Assembly (NCBI GenBank): GCA_026125385.1 | Contig: JAHCLG010000001.1 | Span: 62,001 to 126,000, forward strand | DNA length: 64,000 nt | Reading direction: 5' to 3' | Origin: Legionellales bacterium | GTDB lineage: Bacteria > Pseudomonadota > Gammaproteobacteria > JAHCLG01 | In this document: positions 28,801-35,949 of the stretch, one piece after another | How the letters are laid out: every line of letters begins with the position of its first letter | Numbering within the stretch: the stretch's first letter is position 1 | Translations under genes and position numbers: made by a program | Notes under the pieces: generated by a model | What the model was told of the DNA's origin: nothing | Database searches by the model: none | What the model saw: only the letters and a program-made list of their open reading frames with translations

Positions 28801-30767
28801 TGGCAAAATGGGATAAAGATGGCATATTGGAGTTTGTGGGGCGGCGAGACTTTCAAGTTAAGGTAAGGGGGTATCGTATTGAGCTAGCTGAAATCGAAAC
28901 CATACTATCCCAATTTCCTAAGTTAGAACAATGCGTAGTGATATACTTAAATCATAAAGATGAGCAATTATTAGTTGCCTATTATGTTGCAAAAGAGGAA
29001 ATACCAGATCAAACAATAGTTCAATACCTGTTCACTCAGTTACCCGAGTATATGATTCCGAGTGTTTACGTCTATCTGAAACAGATGCCGTTAACTTATA
29101 ATGGTAAAATTGATCGTGCTCTTCTTCCTATTCCTAACTTAACTACTCTTAATAGAAAACAATACATAGCGCCGCGTAATGAAATTGAACAAATCCTTGC
29201 TGGTATTTGGCGTGAAATTTTGGGAGTGGATAAAATTGGTTTAAATGATAGTTTTTTTTCGTTAGGTGCACACTCTCTCAAGTTGATGCAATCCATTATT
29301 AAGATTAAACAGATTTTCAATATTGATGTCTCTATAGATGCAATTTTCAAATTTCAATCTATTAAGTCTTTAGCTGCTCATATACAAAGTATGTTATTAA
29401 GTGCCTATCCAACTAATTTTGAAATACCTGCCGCATCTGCTAACGATTTAGCACCAATTTCCCTTACCCAAGAACGTTTGTGGGTTGTTGATAAAAATAT
29501 GCATGGTGATAGCCATCACTATAATATTCCAATGGCCTATCATTTAACGGGAGCTTTAAATGTTGAAGCATTAGCAAAAGCATTTCATTTACTAATTGAT
29601 CGTCACCAAAGTTTGCGCACTTATTTTGTCGAAGATGAAGACGGCTCAGTCTATCAAAAAATAGTAGATTATGAAAAAGAAGGTAGTTACCCATTTGATA
29701 TCCTAAAGTTAGATTCAATTGAAGAATGTATGGAAGTTCTTGGTCTGGAGTCACTTCATCAATTTAATCTTAAGAAACCACCATTATTTTATATTAAATT
29801 ATTTTGCGTTTCTGATAGTGGTGAATATTATCTTTTTATTAATCATCATCATATCATTACAGATGGTTGGTCAATCCAAATATTATTAAGTGAAATATCT
29901 ACATTGTATAATGTAATTTCCACTGGTGAAATCGATCCGCTAAAGAACTTATTTCCGTTGACAATTCAATATTCAGATTATGCTCGATGGCAAAGGGAAT
30001 GTTTAAAAGGACGGTGCTTTAACCAATGTAAGGAGTATTGGCGAAAACAATTAAGCGATATGCAACCGTTATTATTACAAACCAAAGGATCTCGGCCAGA
30101 AAATTTTTCTTACAACGGTGCTCAATATCATTTTCAATTTTCAAAAGACCTGATGGATAAGTTAAAGCATTTTTCTTTTCAGAATGGTTGTACATTGTTT
30201 ATGACTTTGCTATCTGGTTTTTCGATCATGTTAGGTCAGGATGCTGATCAAAATGATATCGTTATCGGGACGGCTGTTGCTAACAGAAATGCTCCCTACT
30301 TAGAAAACATGATTGGATTTTTTGCTAATATACTGGGCTTGCGTGTCAACTTACAGACATTGAATTATCGTCAGCTATTAATGCAAGTCAAGGAAACATG
30401 TTTAGCTGCCTATCAACATCAGGATATCCCATTTAAGGTTTTACTTGATGAATTAGGAATCGAGCGCCAAAAAAGTTATACACCAGTTTTCCAGGTGATG
30501 CTGTTGTTACAAGATAGTATTGGCGGCGATACATTATCTTTCAATGGCATAAAAACGGAAAGTGTATTTAGTCATAATGATACTAGCAAGCTTGATTTAA
30601 TGCTGGGTCTTTCTGAAACAGAGTCAGGTTATCTTGGTATTTTTGAATACAATACTGATTTATTTGATTCAGATACTATTAAGCAAATGGTTTTTCGATA
30701 TCAAAAGATCTTAAAAAAAATTCTCAAATCCCCAGATGATAGTTTAGATAGTATTACAAGGGGATAG
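22821..30767 (+). CDS. NRPS with N-terminal formyltransferase: F-(C')-A1-T-C-A2-T-C
   Basis: A 2648-residue synthetase. Residues 8-330 form a formyltransferase with its C-terminal subdomain: Asn97 and His99 in NINYHDSLLP, Asp131 in IDDGIDTG. Residues 340-540 resemble the last half of a condensation domain without HHxxxDG. A1 (550-1035, core near 698) reads D-V-Y-Y-L-G-G-V-C-K, substrate unassigned. T1 has Ser1087; C1 has HHVILDG near 1290. A2 (1600-2100) reads D-V-Q-F-Y-A-Q-V-V-K, close to proline codes. T2 has Ser2152; C2 has HHIITDG near 2342 and ends the protein, so its acceptor module is on another protein. The formyltransferase first recalls linear gramicidin synthetase, predicting an N-formylated starter. 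Codes are read by eye. Confidence 0.93.
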   Translation: MKIESYNAEIRTCYLLGSTNLLIACADYLLSHAWVIKGVVTRDRDVIQWANEKSIQLYESSRKREFSSEPVDYIFSIINDEILSQSLLEKTRCLNINYHDSLLPDYAGLNSTAWAIFNKEETHGISWHVIDDGIDTGPILIQKTVEINSVSETAESLNIKCASKAIEAFKELIHEIELSTVTAQQQDLSKRTYYPSNKAFSGFGIIDWNCKAGHIDRVCRSLNFGSYNNRLTSAKVWLKRKLYVVSEVFVTKKISTVDPGKIAEIQDECVYIATADFNVGIKTILDFRGQLICFKELINKLNLGVNDSLSAEVSLSKTLISKISKAKLDEQIFVDRFSNYSPPILPKNNRVTINNDFPLISTIHLNNISENYDILISSILTFFHKALSQSAISIDIFKCRNNSEENICFLGYTPINSDFLKTKKLADIVSSVASQITNNQKNILKDIFIRYKKTIDIGSNRIAFTDADEDDLLSEYLIVFQWRKHDKQLNIYFKSDLADIVNSVSSGIEHVLRQYNANREIFIDKVSIVNDADSERLLNEFSVSKESFRKNETIVSLFAEQVRENPEANAVVIDGNSVTYKELDQKSNQVALVLKQQGVKKASIVPAYFERSIHFIEGIIGILKLGAAYFPIDFETPTERIQAILDVVDARIIVSEKNLKQKIDHLNVSSVFVDNLLESSDQFNSLQSPSIDANDLAYVIYTSGSSGKPKGVCCKHGSVINLLESFQSLRPLKPGMSGTLWTSFGFDVSIYEIWSCLLYGLTLHILADKLRKNIKALLHYLHNNRIHSLYLPAYILDELKDFSKEHQLSLKRLLVGVEPIDNEILYEISNNISDITVINGYGPTEATVCATLYKVNNKDYKITPIGKPIQNNIAYILDEKVNPVPVGFYGELYLGGMGLAEGYWSNEDENKKRFILNPFNNKAANRLFRTGDVARWLEDGNIEFFGRRDEQLKIRGFRIEPREITAWMNNFIGINSSYICVINNILVAYFVSDVEVQEEKLKAYLKRYLPDYMIPNYFVSIKHLPMTLDGKVNRKALPDPVISYHQKRIIVSPRNDIESKLVEIWKDILNQEQISLDDEFFSLGGDSIKLIRMISLSEDNKIFFSIYDVLRLKTIRKLAKSADIKDGRNKLSVTAFSLLEADDKEKVKSLPGIEDAYPLSNTQMAMLYYAEKNQSNSMYKTVFGIQLSGKIREDKVKACLEIILRNNQALRASFDLYQFSQPVQLIYKTIDLPFSYLNCTKKSKEKYDQYISSWWHNQIDAKFELSSAPLIRFFLCTLDDNTHFLGIAYHHVILDGWSIAVLLSSLLKLLNADDQEVKAQSLFSNIGIPQYLISEHEAEKNIEYKQFWKDYIDGFDYKLAPFIKKGASSTSRLLLTKSLSLSEVYLEKISQLADELSVSIKTIFIAVHLKVISVLMGKKDIITGITVNGRLPIDGFDKSLGVFVSAMPIRVDHFRNKTWKQLIETVYANEAKINKYSSYPLPNIIEASNHSNLFDILFNYLDFYIVENANELSSLKIKQISVYDHTNYPLLVNCEKLPNSVNVNFLYDPNKILKDDVSRLVLYYQTTLDDLLSSADLDNEISAHHIIPKIEFNKIINDWNDTKNFNIGKYSIIDLFSEQVKKSPNRIAVAFEEEEITYSQLDDRSNNLANLLSSKGVSDLSVVAVSMDRGINLIIVILAIVKLGACYLPIEKALPIKRKEFILKDSESACLIIDDENNEITELTDPFIINFNRISNSIKVQKKTFSKVAPDSPAYIIYTSGTTGLPKGVVQTHRTIVNLIQATTTNENNSLNTMQYCSISFDVHVQEIFYALLNGYTLNIATEAMKKDVTLLLNFIKANNINEIFLPTKVFEIFVEIITDEVTSLTKIYIAGEKLNVSRAVKSFIKNSQKIRLVNQYGPTETHVVTESYLTENNITSSSIGKPIANTKILILNQEQEVVPIGALGEIHVAGYGVSPGYMNREDLTKERFIKNPYYSEWHQSENIYAILYKTGDLAKWDKDGILEFVGRRDFQVKVRGYRIELAEIETILSQFPKLEQCVVIYLNHKDEQLLVAYYVAKEEIPDQTIVQYLFTQLPEYMIPSVYVYLKQMPLTYNGKIDRALLPIPNLTTLNRKQYIAPRNEIEQILAGIWREILGVDKIGLNDSFFSLGAHSLKLMQSIIKIKQIFNIDVSIDAIFKFQSIKSLAAHIQSMLLSAYPTNFEIPAASANDLAPISLTQERLWVVDKNMHGDSHHYNIPMAYHLTGALNVEALAKAFHLLIDRHQSLRTYFVEDEDGSVYQKIVDYEKEGSYPFDILKLDSIEECMEVLGLESLHQFNLKKPPLFYIKLFCVSDSGEYYLFINHHHIITDGWSIQILLSEISTLYNVISTGEIDPLKNLFPLTIQYSDYARWQRECLKGRCFNQCKEYWRKQLSDMQPLLLQTKGSRPENFSYNGAQYHFQFSKDLMDKLKHFSFQNGCTLFMTLLSGFSIMLGQDADQNDIVIGTAVANRNAPYLENMIGFFANILGLRVNLQTLNYRQLLMQVKETCLAAYQHQDIPFKVLLDELGIERQKSYTPVFQVMLLLQDSIGGDTLSFNGIKTESVFSHNDTSKLDLMLGLSETESGYLGIFEYNTDLFDSDTIKQMVFRYQKILKKILKSPDDSLDSITRG

Positions 30768-30771
30768 TTTT

Positions 30772-32136
30772 ATGCATAATTTTAGTAAGACCTTAAAGCA
30801 ATTTGGTTATAAGCAAGAACTGAAGCGTAATTTAAACGTTTGGCAGTTAACTGCTTTTGGCTTGAATTACATGATCCCACTATCTCCAGCTATTTTCTTT
30901 GGCTTTGTCCTATTACGATCAGGTGGGACAGTTGTTTTGCCATTTTTTATCGCGGGTATTGCTATACTTTTTACGGCGACTAGTTATTCTTTAATGGTTA
31001 GGCATTTTCCTTTAGCGGGATCATTATATAATTTTGTAAGCCGAGCTTGTCACCCATACCTGGGATTTATGGCAGGATGGATTTTGCTGCTTGATTATTT
31101 GCTTATTACGACAGTAACTTCCATGAGTGCTTCACTTTATATTCATCAGTTGTTCCCTCAAATTCCATATGAAATAACATTAATTATATTTTTTTGCATA
31201 ACAGGAGTTATCAATATTCTTGGCATTCAATTGGTTGCTAATTTCGGTCTTATCATGTTGTTATTTATAGAGTTGGTAGTGCTGTCTAGTTTTTTAGTTT
31301 GGGGTGATAAGGTTATCCAGCATGCGGGAGTTGATCATTTATTTAGTTTAATGCCTTTTCACTTCAAGAGTGTTGCTTCACTTATAAGTGCCACTTCACT
31401 TGCGGTAGCAAGTTATCTAGGGTTTGATGCTATTACTACGTTAGCAGAAGAAGCAAAAAATCCAATTAGAGATATTCCAAAAGCAATTTTTCTATCTATT
31501 TTTATAGGTGGATTAACAATGATGCTTACAGGTTATTTAGCTGTATTGGCAATACCTAATTGGCGAGAGTTAATAATCCAACCACATTGGATCGACACAG
31601 CATTATTTCATGTTTCTAGGTTAGCAGGGGGGAACAAGTTTGCATTATTTTATTCAATTGGATTCGTAACCAGTATGGCATTATTCAATATTGTGGCAAC
31701 AGCAGCCACGGCAAGATTATTATATGGCATGGGTCGAGACGGTGTTTTAAATAAGAATATTTTTGCAAAAATTAACAATCGCTGGAAAACACCACACATT
31801 AATATTTTGATCATTGTGGTTGTTGGGATTTTATTGGGAAGTACAATAAATTTAGTCGATATTGCTAGTTTAGTAAATTTTGGCGCATTGCTTGGCTTTG
31901 CAATATTGAATATATCAGTCATTTATTTTTACTTTACTAATTTTAGAAAAACAGACATTAAAAATAAACCGTATACCATTTTGTTTTATATAATTATCCC
32001 TTCATTAGGCTTTGTTAGTATTGTTTGGGTTTTTTCAGGGCTTGATCCACAAACACACAGGGTGGGATTGGTTTGGGTGATATTTGGTTTTATCTATTTA
32101 ATCCTAAATAGAAAGCAACTATCAAAGATTGAATAA
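30772..32136 (+). CDS. APC-superfamily amino acid permease
   Basis: A 454-residue membrane protein with about twelve hydrophobic segments. The N-terminal GLNYMIPLSPAIFFG and mid-protein LGFDAITTLAEEAKNPIRDIPKAI are hallmark APC amino-acid transporter motifs. It starts four bases after the NRPS stop with an AGGGGA ribosome site, so it is in the same operon. It may import a precursor amino acid for the assembly line; export or re-uptake of the product is possible. Substrate is not evident. No truncation. Confidence 0.88.
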   Translation: MHNFSKTLKQFGYKQELKRNLNVWQLTAFGLNYMIPLSPAIFFGFVLLRSGGTVVLPFFIAGIAILFTATSYSLMVRHFPLAGSLYNFVSRACHPYLGFMAGWILLLDYLLITTVTSMSASLYIHQLFPQIPYEITLIIFFCITGVINILGIQLVANFGLIMLLFIELVVLSSFLVWGDKVIQHAGVDHLFSLMPFHFKSVASLISATSLAVASYLGFDAITTLAEEAKNPIRDIPKAIFLSIFIGGLTMMLTGYLAVLAIPNWRELIIQPHWIDTALFHVSRLAGGNKFALFYSIGFVTSMALFNIVATAATARLLYGMGRDGVLNKNIFAKINNRWKTPHINILIIVVVGILLGSTINLVDIASLVNFGALLGFAILNISVIYFYFTNFRKTDIKNKPYTILFYIIIPSLGFVSIVWVFSGLDPQTHRVGLVWVIFGFIYLILNRKQLSKIE

Positions 32137-32155
32137 ATTTTATGGAGAGAATTTC

Positions 32156-32947
32156 ATGAATAAAGATTACGCCTTTTGCTTCGGTGAAGAGGATCAAAGT
32201 AGGCTGGAAATATTAAATGATATTTGTAATGCTGAAAGCCAGGCTTTTCTTTCGCCTTATATAAGAGAAGGGATGAATGTATTGGAGGTGGGCGCTGGAC
32301 ATGGACATATGATACCTTGGTTCTTAGATCAAGTAGGCCATGATGGCAGTGTGACTGCTTTAGATGCTGACAATGAGCAAATAAAAGTTATCAGGTCTAA
32401 AATTGATGTTAATAAAAATCTGTTATTAAAAGTAGGTTCTGTTTATGATTTGAATGCTTTAAATGATTTTGATTGTATCTATTGTCGATTTCTATTCATG
32501 CATTTAGATGATCCTGATCGAGCACTTAAGAGCATGATTTCAAAATTAAATAAAAATGGCATACTTTTGCTTGAAGAGCCTACCTTATCGAGTAACTTTT
32601 GTTATCCTGAATCAAAGCAATATCAAGAAGCTATTAAACTTCTGCTCAAGTTGGGCGAAACTTTTAAACATGATTATGATATTGGATTGAAATTAATAAC
32701 TAAAGTTAAAAATCTTGGTGGCTTTATTAAGAGCGTCAGTTTTTCTCAACCCGTTTTATATACTAAAGAACGTAAATCAATTTTACGACTTTCATTAAAA
32801 TCGGCGGCAGAGAAATTTATCAATGCTAATTTAATTGGTACTCAAGAGTTCGAATTTTTGTTGAATAATATTGAAAGTTTAGAAACAAACAATGATTATA
32901 TTTTTACGCTTTCTAGGCAAACGCAAATAGTTGCTGCTAAGAGCTAA
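32156..32947 (+). CDS. class I SAM-dependent methyltransferase
   Basis: A 263-residue Rossmann-fold methyltransferase. Motif I is VLEVGAGHGHMIPWFL, the acidic SAM ribose-binding residue lies in VTALDADNEQI, and the later motifs are YCRFLFMHLDDPDRAL and NGILLLEEP. I prefer the ATG at 32156 (GGAGAG upstream) over a TTG at 32129 that overlaps the permease. No separate methyltransferase domain occurs inside the NRPSs, so this enzyme is the candidate for N-, O- or S-methylation of the peptide. Its 3' end overlaps the convergent LuxR-type gene by 11 bases. Confidence 0.88.
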   Translation: MNKDYAFCFGEEDQSRLEILNDICNAESQAFLSPYIREGMNVLEVGAGHGHMIPWFLDQVGHDGSVTALDADNEQIKVIRSKIDVNKNLLLKVGSVYDLNALNDFDCIYCRFLFMHLDDPDRALKSMISKLNKNGILLLEEPTLSSNFCYPESKQYQEAIKLLLKLGETFKHDYDIGLKLITKVKNLGGFIKSVSFSQPVLYTKERKSILRLSLKSAAEKFINANLIGTQEFEFLLNNIESLETNNDYIFTLSRQTQIVAAKS

Positions 32948-34004
32948 TGTATCGAAGGAAATGTTCGTTTAAAAGTCCGTAATAATGTGCCTTATAAACT
33001 AAGTGAACCTTATTATGGCACTCAAGTTTATTTTGAGCAGTGCTAAGGTATTTCTCTACCGTTTTATATTCAATTTGCATAAATCTGGCGATTTCTTTGG
33101 CGCTATAACCCAGAGAAGTCCAGAAAATTGCTTCCAGCTCTCTTTCAGATACAAGATACTTAAATTTCAGGCTATTATCTATTGAATCGATAGTAGGTAT
33201 ATTTTGAAATATATTAAGGGAGTGCGCTTTGGCAACCGCTTGAAATGTGCTCGTGCAATCAAGTTTTTTTCGGGCCCTTTCTAAAGCTCGATTAACTGAT
33301 TTTATTGATACGCCTAGTTCTTGTGCGACTTTGTCTGCTGTTAGTCCTTGGCTCGTTTGGTATAGAACTTCCGTTTCTTTTTTAGTTAGCGGTGAATACA
33401 CAAGTTTTGAGCTAAGAACTTGCTGGAGGATCTCTTGATTCCACAATATTGGATTCCCTTTTAAGAAAGGGCATATCTCGATTAATATGGATTGGAGTCG
33501 AGCTATAAGTAAACATGCGAAATCAATAACGTGTTGTCGATGCGTAACATAAAATCGATTGAGATCTAAAATAGGATAGCGTGTGTGTGCGATGATATTA
33601 ATATCGACTTTGCCTAGCGATTTTAGCATTGAAAATACTTCGTAGATATTAAATGCTTCACAAAATTCATATAATTTTTCTTGCGAATCACTTTTTTTAA
33701 AGCTGTTTTGTAAAATATGATCGGTTCCTAGTAGATAGAAGGTCTTTGAAGTGTTAATCGTATCCAGTTTCCATAAGCCCTCTTTATTGTATGGAATTGA
33801 CCAATTTGGCATGTTGCTTAAAAAAATGGGTGCTTGTGCTGCTGTAAAGATGCCTAAAGAAATATAATCAATTCCAAAGTTGGTGATATCGTGGCAAGCT
33901 TCTTCGATTTGTTTATAGTATTTTACTGATAGAATATCGCTATACAGTTTTAGTTCTTCTTTACTGTACTCCTGAATTTGTCGCAAGTATTTATCGTCTA
34001 GCAT
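32937..34004 (-). CDS. LuxR-family regulator with two tandem C-terminal HTH domains
   Basis: A 355-residue regulator. Residues 1-190 form a mixed domain with aromatic and hydrophobic patches (GIDYISLGIF, NWSIPYNKEGLW) that could be an autoinducer-type or other ligand sensor. Two LuxR-type helix-turn-helix units follow: TKKETEVLYQTSQGLTADKV through SVNRALERARKKL, and SERELEAIFWTSLGYSAKEI through YKTVEKYLSTAQNKL. Duplicated HTH domains in one LuxR protein are unusual. The gene overlaps the transporter before it by 14 bases and is transcribed against the main cluster, so it is the likely pathway-specific regulator. No synthase for an acyl-homoserine lactone is present in the window. Confidence 0.85.
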   Translation of the reverse strand: MLDDKYLRQIQEYSKEELKLYSDILSVKYYKQIEEACHDITNFGIDYISLGIFTAAQAPIFLSNMPNWSIPYNKEGLWKLDTINTSKTFYLLGTDHILQNSFKKSDSQEKLYEFCEAFNIYEVFSMLKSLGKVDINIIAHTRYPILDLNRFYVTHRQHVIDFACLLIARLQSILIEICPFLKGNPILWNQEILQQVLSSKLVYSPLTKKETEVLYQTSQGLTADKVAQELGVSIKSVNRALERARKKLDCTSTFQAVAKAHSLNIFQNIPTIDSIDNSLKFKYLVSERELEAIFWTSLGYSAKEIARFMQIEYKTVEKYLSTAQNKLECHNKVHLVYKAHYYGLLNEHFLRYISS

Positions 34005-35247
34005 ACCGTTTTACCATTATAAAGCCGAGCAATACAAATATGCTCATGTAGAGCATTATTAGCAGACTTGCTTGATCTGCATAATGCATAAAAAAAGAAA
34101 AAACCGCAGGCGCAGTACCACCAAACAGTGTCATGCCAATATTCCAAAATATACCTAATGTTAAATAACGAACTTTTTTCTCGACAGACTGAACGGCAAT
34201 GCTATTGATCATTGCAGTGGCGGGAGAAATAAGTAACGTAATAAAAATCATACCAATTATATCAAGATAAAAGCTCCCTAGTTGAAATAATTTAAGAGTG
34301 GGGTAAAGCCCAATAACAAATAAAGTTGAAAAAAGTAAAAATATTTTCTTGTTATCTATTTTCTGGGCAAATAGTCCTGTCATTGCTTCGAGCACAATAT
34401 CTAATGCCAATCCGATTAATATAACGAGTGAAGCTTGTGAGCTAGACAAGCCAAAATAAGTTAATAATACGGGTAACCATACATATATTCCCCAGCTCGT
34501 CACACCGTTATAAGCGGCAAGCACAACCATAAAGCTTGCTTTTTTCAGTATTCCTGAATAACTGATGGTTTTGTGTTTTAGTAGATGAATAAAATTTACA
34601 TCGCTTTCCAGTACCTTACCCCTCAGTTGATAAGCGCAGATCAATCCAATGAAAGCAAGCAAAAATGGTATGCGCCACGCCCAGTCTGGCATATTACTTT
34701 TGGTAAAAATGGCGCCTGCTAAAAATCCCAGCATCATGCCCGCACTATTAGAAATATTAGGTAAACAGCCAGCAAAAGGTTTGAGTCGATCTGGTGCATT
34801 CTCCACAAGATAGATAGTTGCACCATTGTATTCGGCGCTGCTGGATAATCCTTGCAACAATCTGGCGATCAGTAACAGAATGGGAGCCCAGATTCCAATA
34901 GCTTGATAAGTTGGTAGCAGTGCGATTAATAAAGATGCTCCAGACATCAAGGTGATAGACAAAGTTAGAGCTATTTTCCTGCTATAGGTGTCGCCGATAT
35001 AACCAAAGACAGCTCCGCCAATAGGCGCTAACAGCCAGCCTACAGCAAAAGAGAGCCAGACCATTAGCATCGATAAGGTGTGCGGTAAGGTGGAGGGGTA
35101 AAATGAGCTAGCGAGTTTAGTTGAAACTGCACTAAATAGAGCAAAATCAAACCACTGGAATATTGTTCCCATCACAATGGCCAAAGACTGCTTCACTGGT
35201 TTAGAAGCAGTGTATTTGATTAACGATCTGCCATTCCAATAAGGCAC
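33991..35247 (-). CDS. MFS transporter of the metabolite:H+ symporter (ProP-like) family
   Basis: A 418-residue major facilitator protein with about twelve membrane segments. GTIFQWFDFALFS, GGAVFGYIGDTYSRK and ARLLQGLSSSAEYNGATIYLVENAP are characteristic of the MHS group containing ProP and dicarboxylate/osmolyte importers. It is the first gene of a two-gene minus-strand operon with the LuxR regulator. Co-expression of an importer with the regulator suggests uptake of a precursor or inducer. The substrate is not determined. No truncation. Confidence 0.87.
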   Translation of the reverse strand: MPYWNGRSLIKYTASKPVKQSLAIVMGTIFQWFDFALFSAVSTKLASSFYPSTLPHTLSMLMVWLSFAVGWLLAPIGGAVFGYIGDTYSRKIALTLSITLMSGASLLIALLPTYQAIGIWAPILLLIARLLQGLSSSAEYNGATIYLVENAPDRLKPFAGCLPNISNSAGMMLGFLAGAIFTKSNMPDWAWRIPFLLAFIGLICAYQLRGKVLESDVNFIHLLKHKTISYSGILKKASFMVVLAAYNGVTSWGIYVWLPVLLTYFGLSSSQASLVILIGLALDIVLEAMTGLFAQKIDNKKIFLLFSTLFVIGLYPTLKLFQLGSFYLDIIGMIFITLLISPATAMINSIAVQSVEKKVRYLTLGIFWNIGMTLFGGTAPAVFSFFMHYADQASLLIMLYMSIFVLLGFIMVKRYARR

Positions 35248-35638
35248 GTTTTACTCCCTATTTTTCAAAAAACTAAGCCTCAACCACGGGCAAAGAGCCC
35301 AATTCAGTCAATTTAGTTCAAAATTTTACCAAATTTGGTGGGTTTTTACCCGCCTAAGCGTGGAAATTATACCCGCTTGTTGGCTCATGGTCGTCATATT
35401 AAATTAGAGGCTAAGAAATGGACAGAATGATGTATCACAACGAGAGCAGCGCCGGTACATCAATGCGGCTAGTAATTGATGCTGTTCAACGGTCAAAAGT
35501 CGCCTTATCTATGCGCGCTCTCATCCCAAGTAATGGGCTTTTTAGCAGGGCTTGGAATGGTAAGACATTGGTCAGATTGTACATAGGAGTTGGTGAGTAG
35601 GCAAGGCATGCCAGGTATCTGAAAGCGAGGTAAGTGCT
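35248..35638. promoter_or_regulatory. divergent regulatory region with a perfect 12-bp palindrome
   Basis: This 390-base gap separates the minus-strand transporter/LuxR operon from the plus-strand biosynthetic genes. A perfect palindrome ACCAAATTTGGT lies at 35328-35339, followed by a small GTGGG/CCCGC hairpin at 35338-35353. The palindrome is a good candidate operator, perhaps for the adjacent LuxR-type regulator. A 60-codon open frame at 35418-35600 has a possible ribosome site (AGAGG) but no recognisable content, and I do not call it a gene. Confidence 0.45.
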
Positions 35639-35938
35639 ATGGCAGTAAAAATGACAAATAGCTTGTTCTTTAGAGACAAAAGTATACCGGATATGGGAAA
35701 TGGTAGTGAGATAAGCCCTGCTAACAAAGATATTGCTTGGTTTTCATCAGTGGCAAGAAATGGTGATTTGAGCCGTTGTGAACTTGAAACAGTACTAAAG
35801 GATTTAAATGATTTTTGCGAAGAGATGGAAGGTAAGAAGGCTGAAATTGATGCCGAGCTGCAATTACTTGAAGCATATAAAGCGTTATTGGAAGAAAGGC
35901 AAAATCGCTTGGTTGATTCAATAAAGCTTAAGCGATAG
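35639..35938 (+). CDS. small coiled-coil protein of unknown function
   Basis: A 99-residue soluble protein. The second half (about 45-95) is strongly helical with heptad-like spacing (LETVLKDLNDFCEEMEG, then ELQLLEAYKALLEERQNRL), indicating a coiled coil. I recognise no family. It has a good ribosome site (GCGAGG, about 35625) and ends 11 bases before the POT transporter, so it is probably the first gene of the second biosynthetic operon. It is not an MbtH-like protein: the conserved Trp/Pro pattern of that family is absent. Confidence 0.65.
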   Translation: MAVKMTNSLFFRDKSIPDMGNGSEISPANKDIAWFSSVARNGDLSRCELETVLKDLNDFCEEMEGKKAEIDAELQLLEAYKALLEERQNRLVDSIKLKR

Positions 35939-35949
35939 TTGAGGGAAAT

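Noticed and set aside
32937-34004. Canonical quorum-sensing LuxI/LuxR pair
   Set aside because: There is no LuxI-type synthase in the window and the N-terminal domain cannot be assigned firmly as autoinducer-binding.
35418-35600. 60-codon open frame that might encode a small peptide
   Set aside because: There is a possible AGAGG site, but no recognisable content and no leader/core pattern of a ribosomal peptide; evidence is too thin for a gene call.
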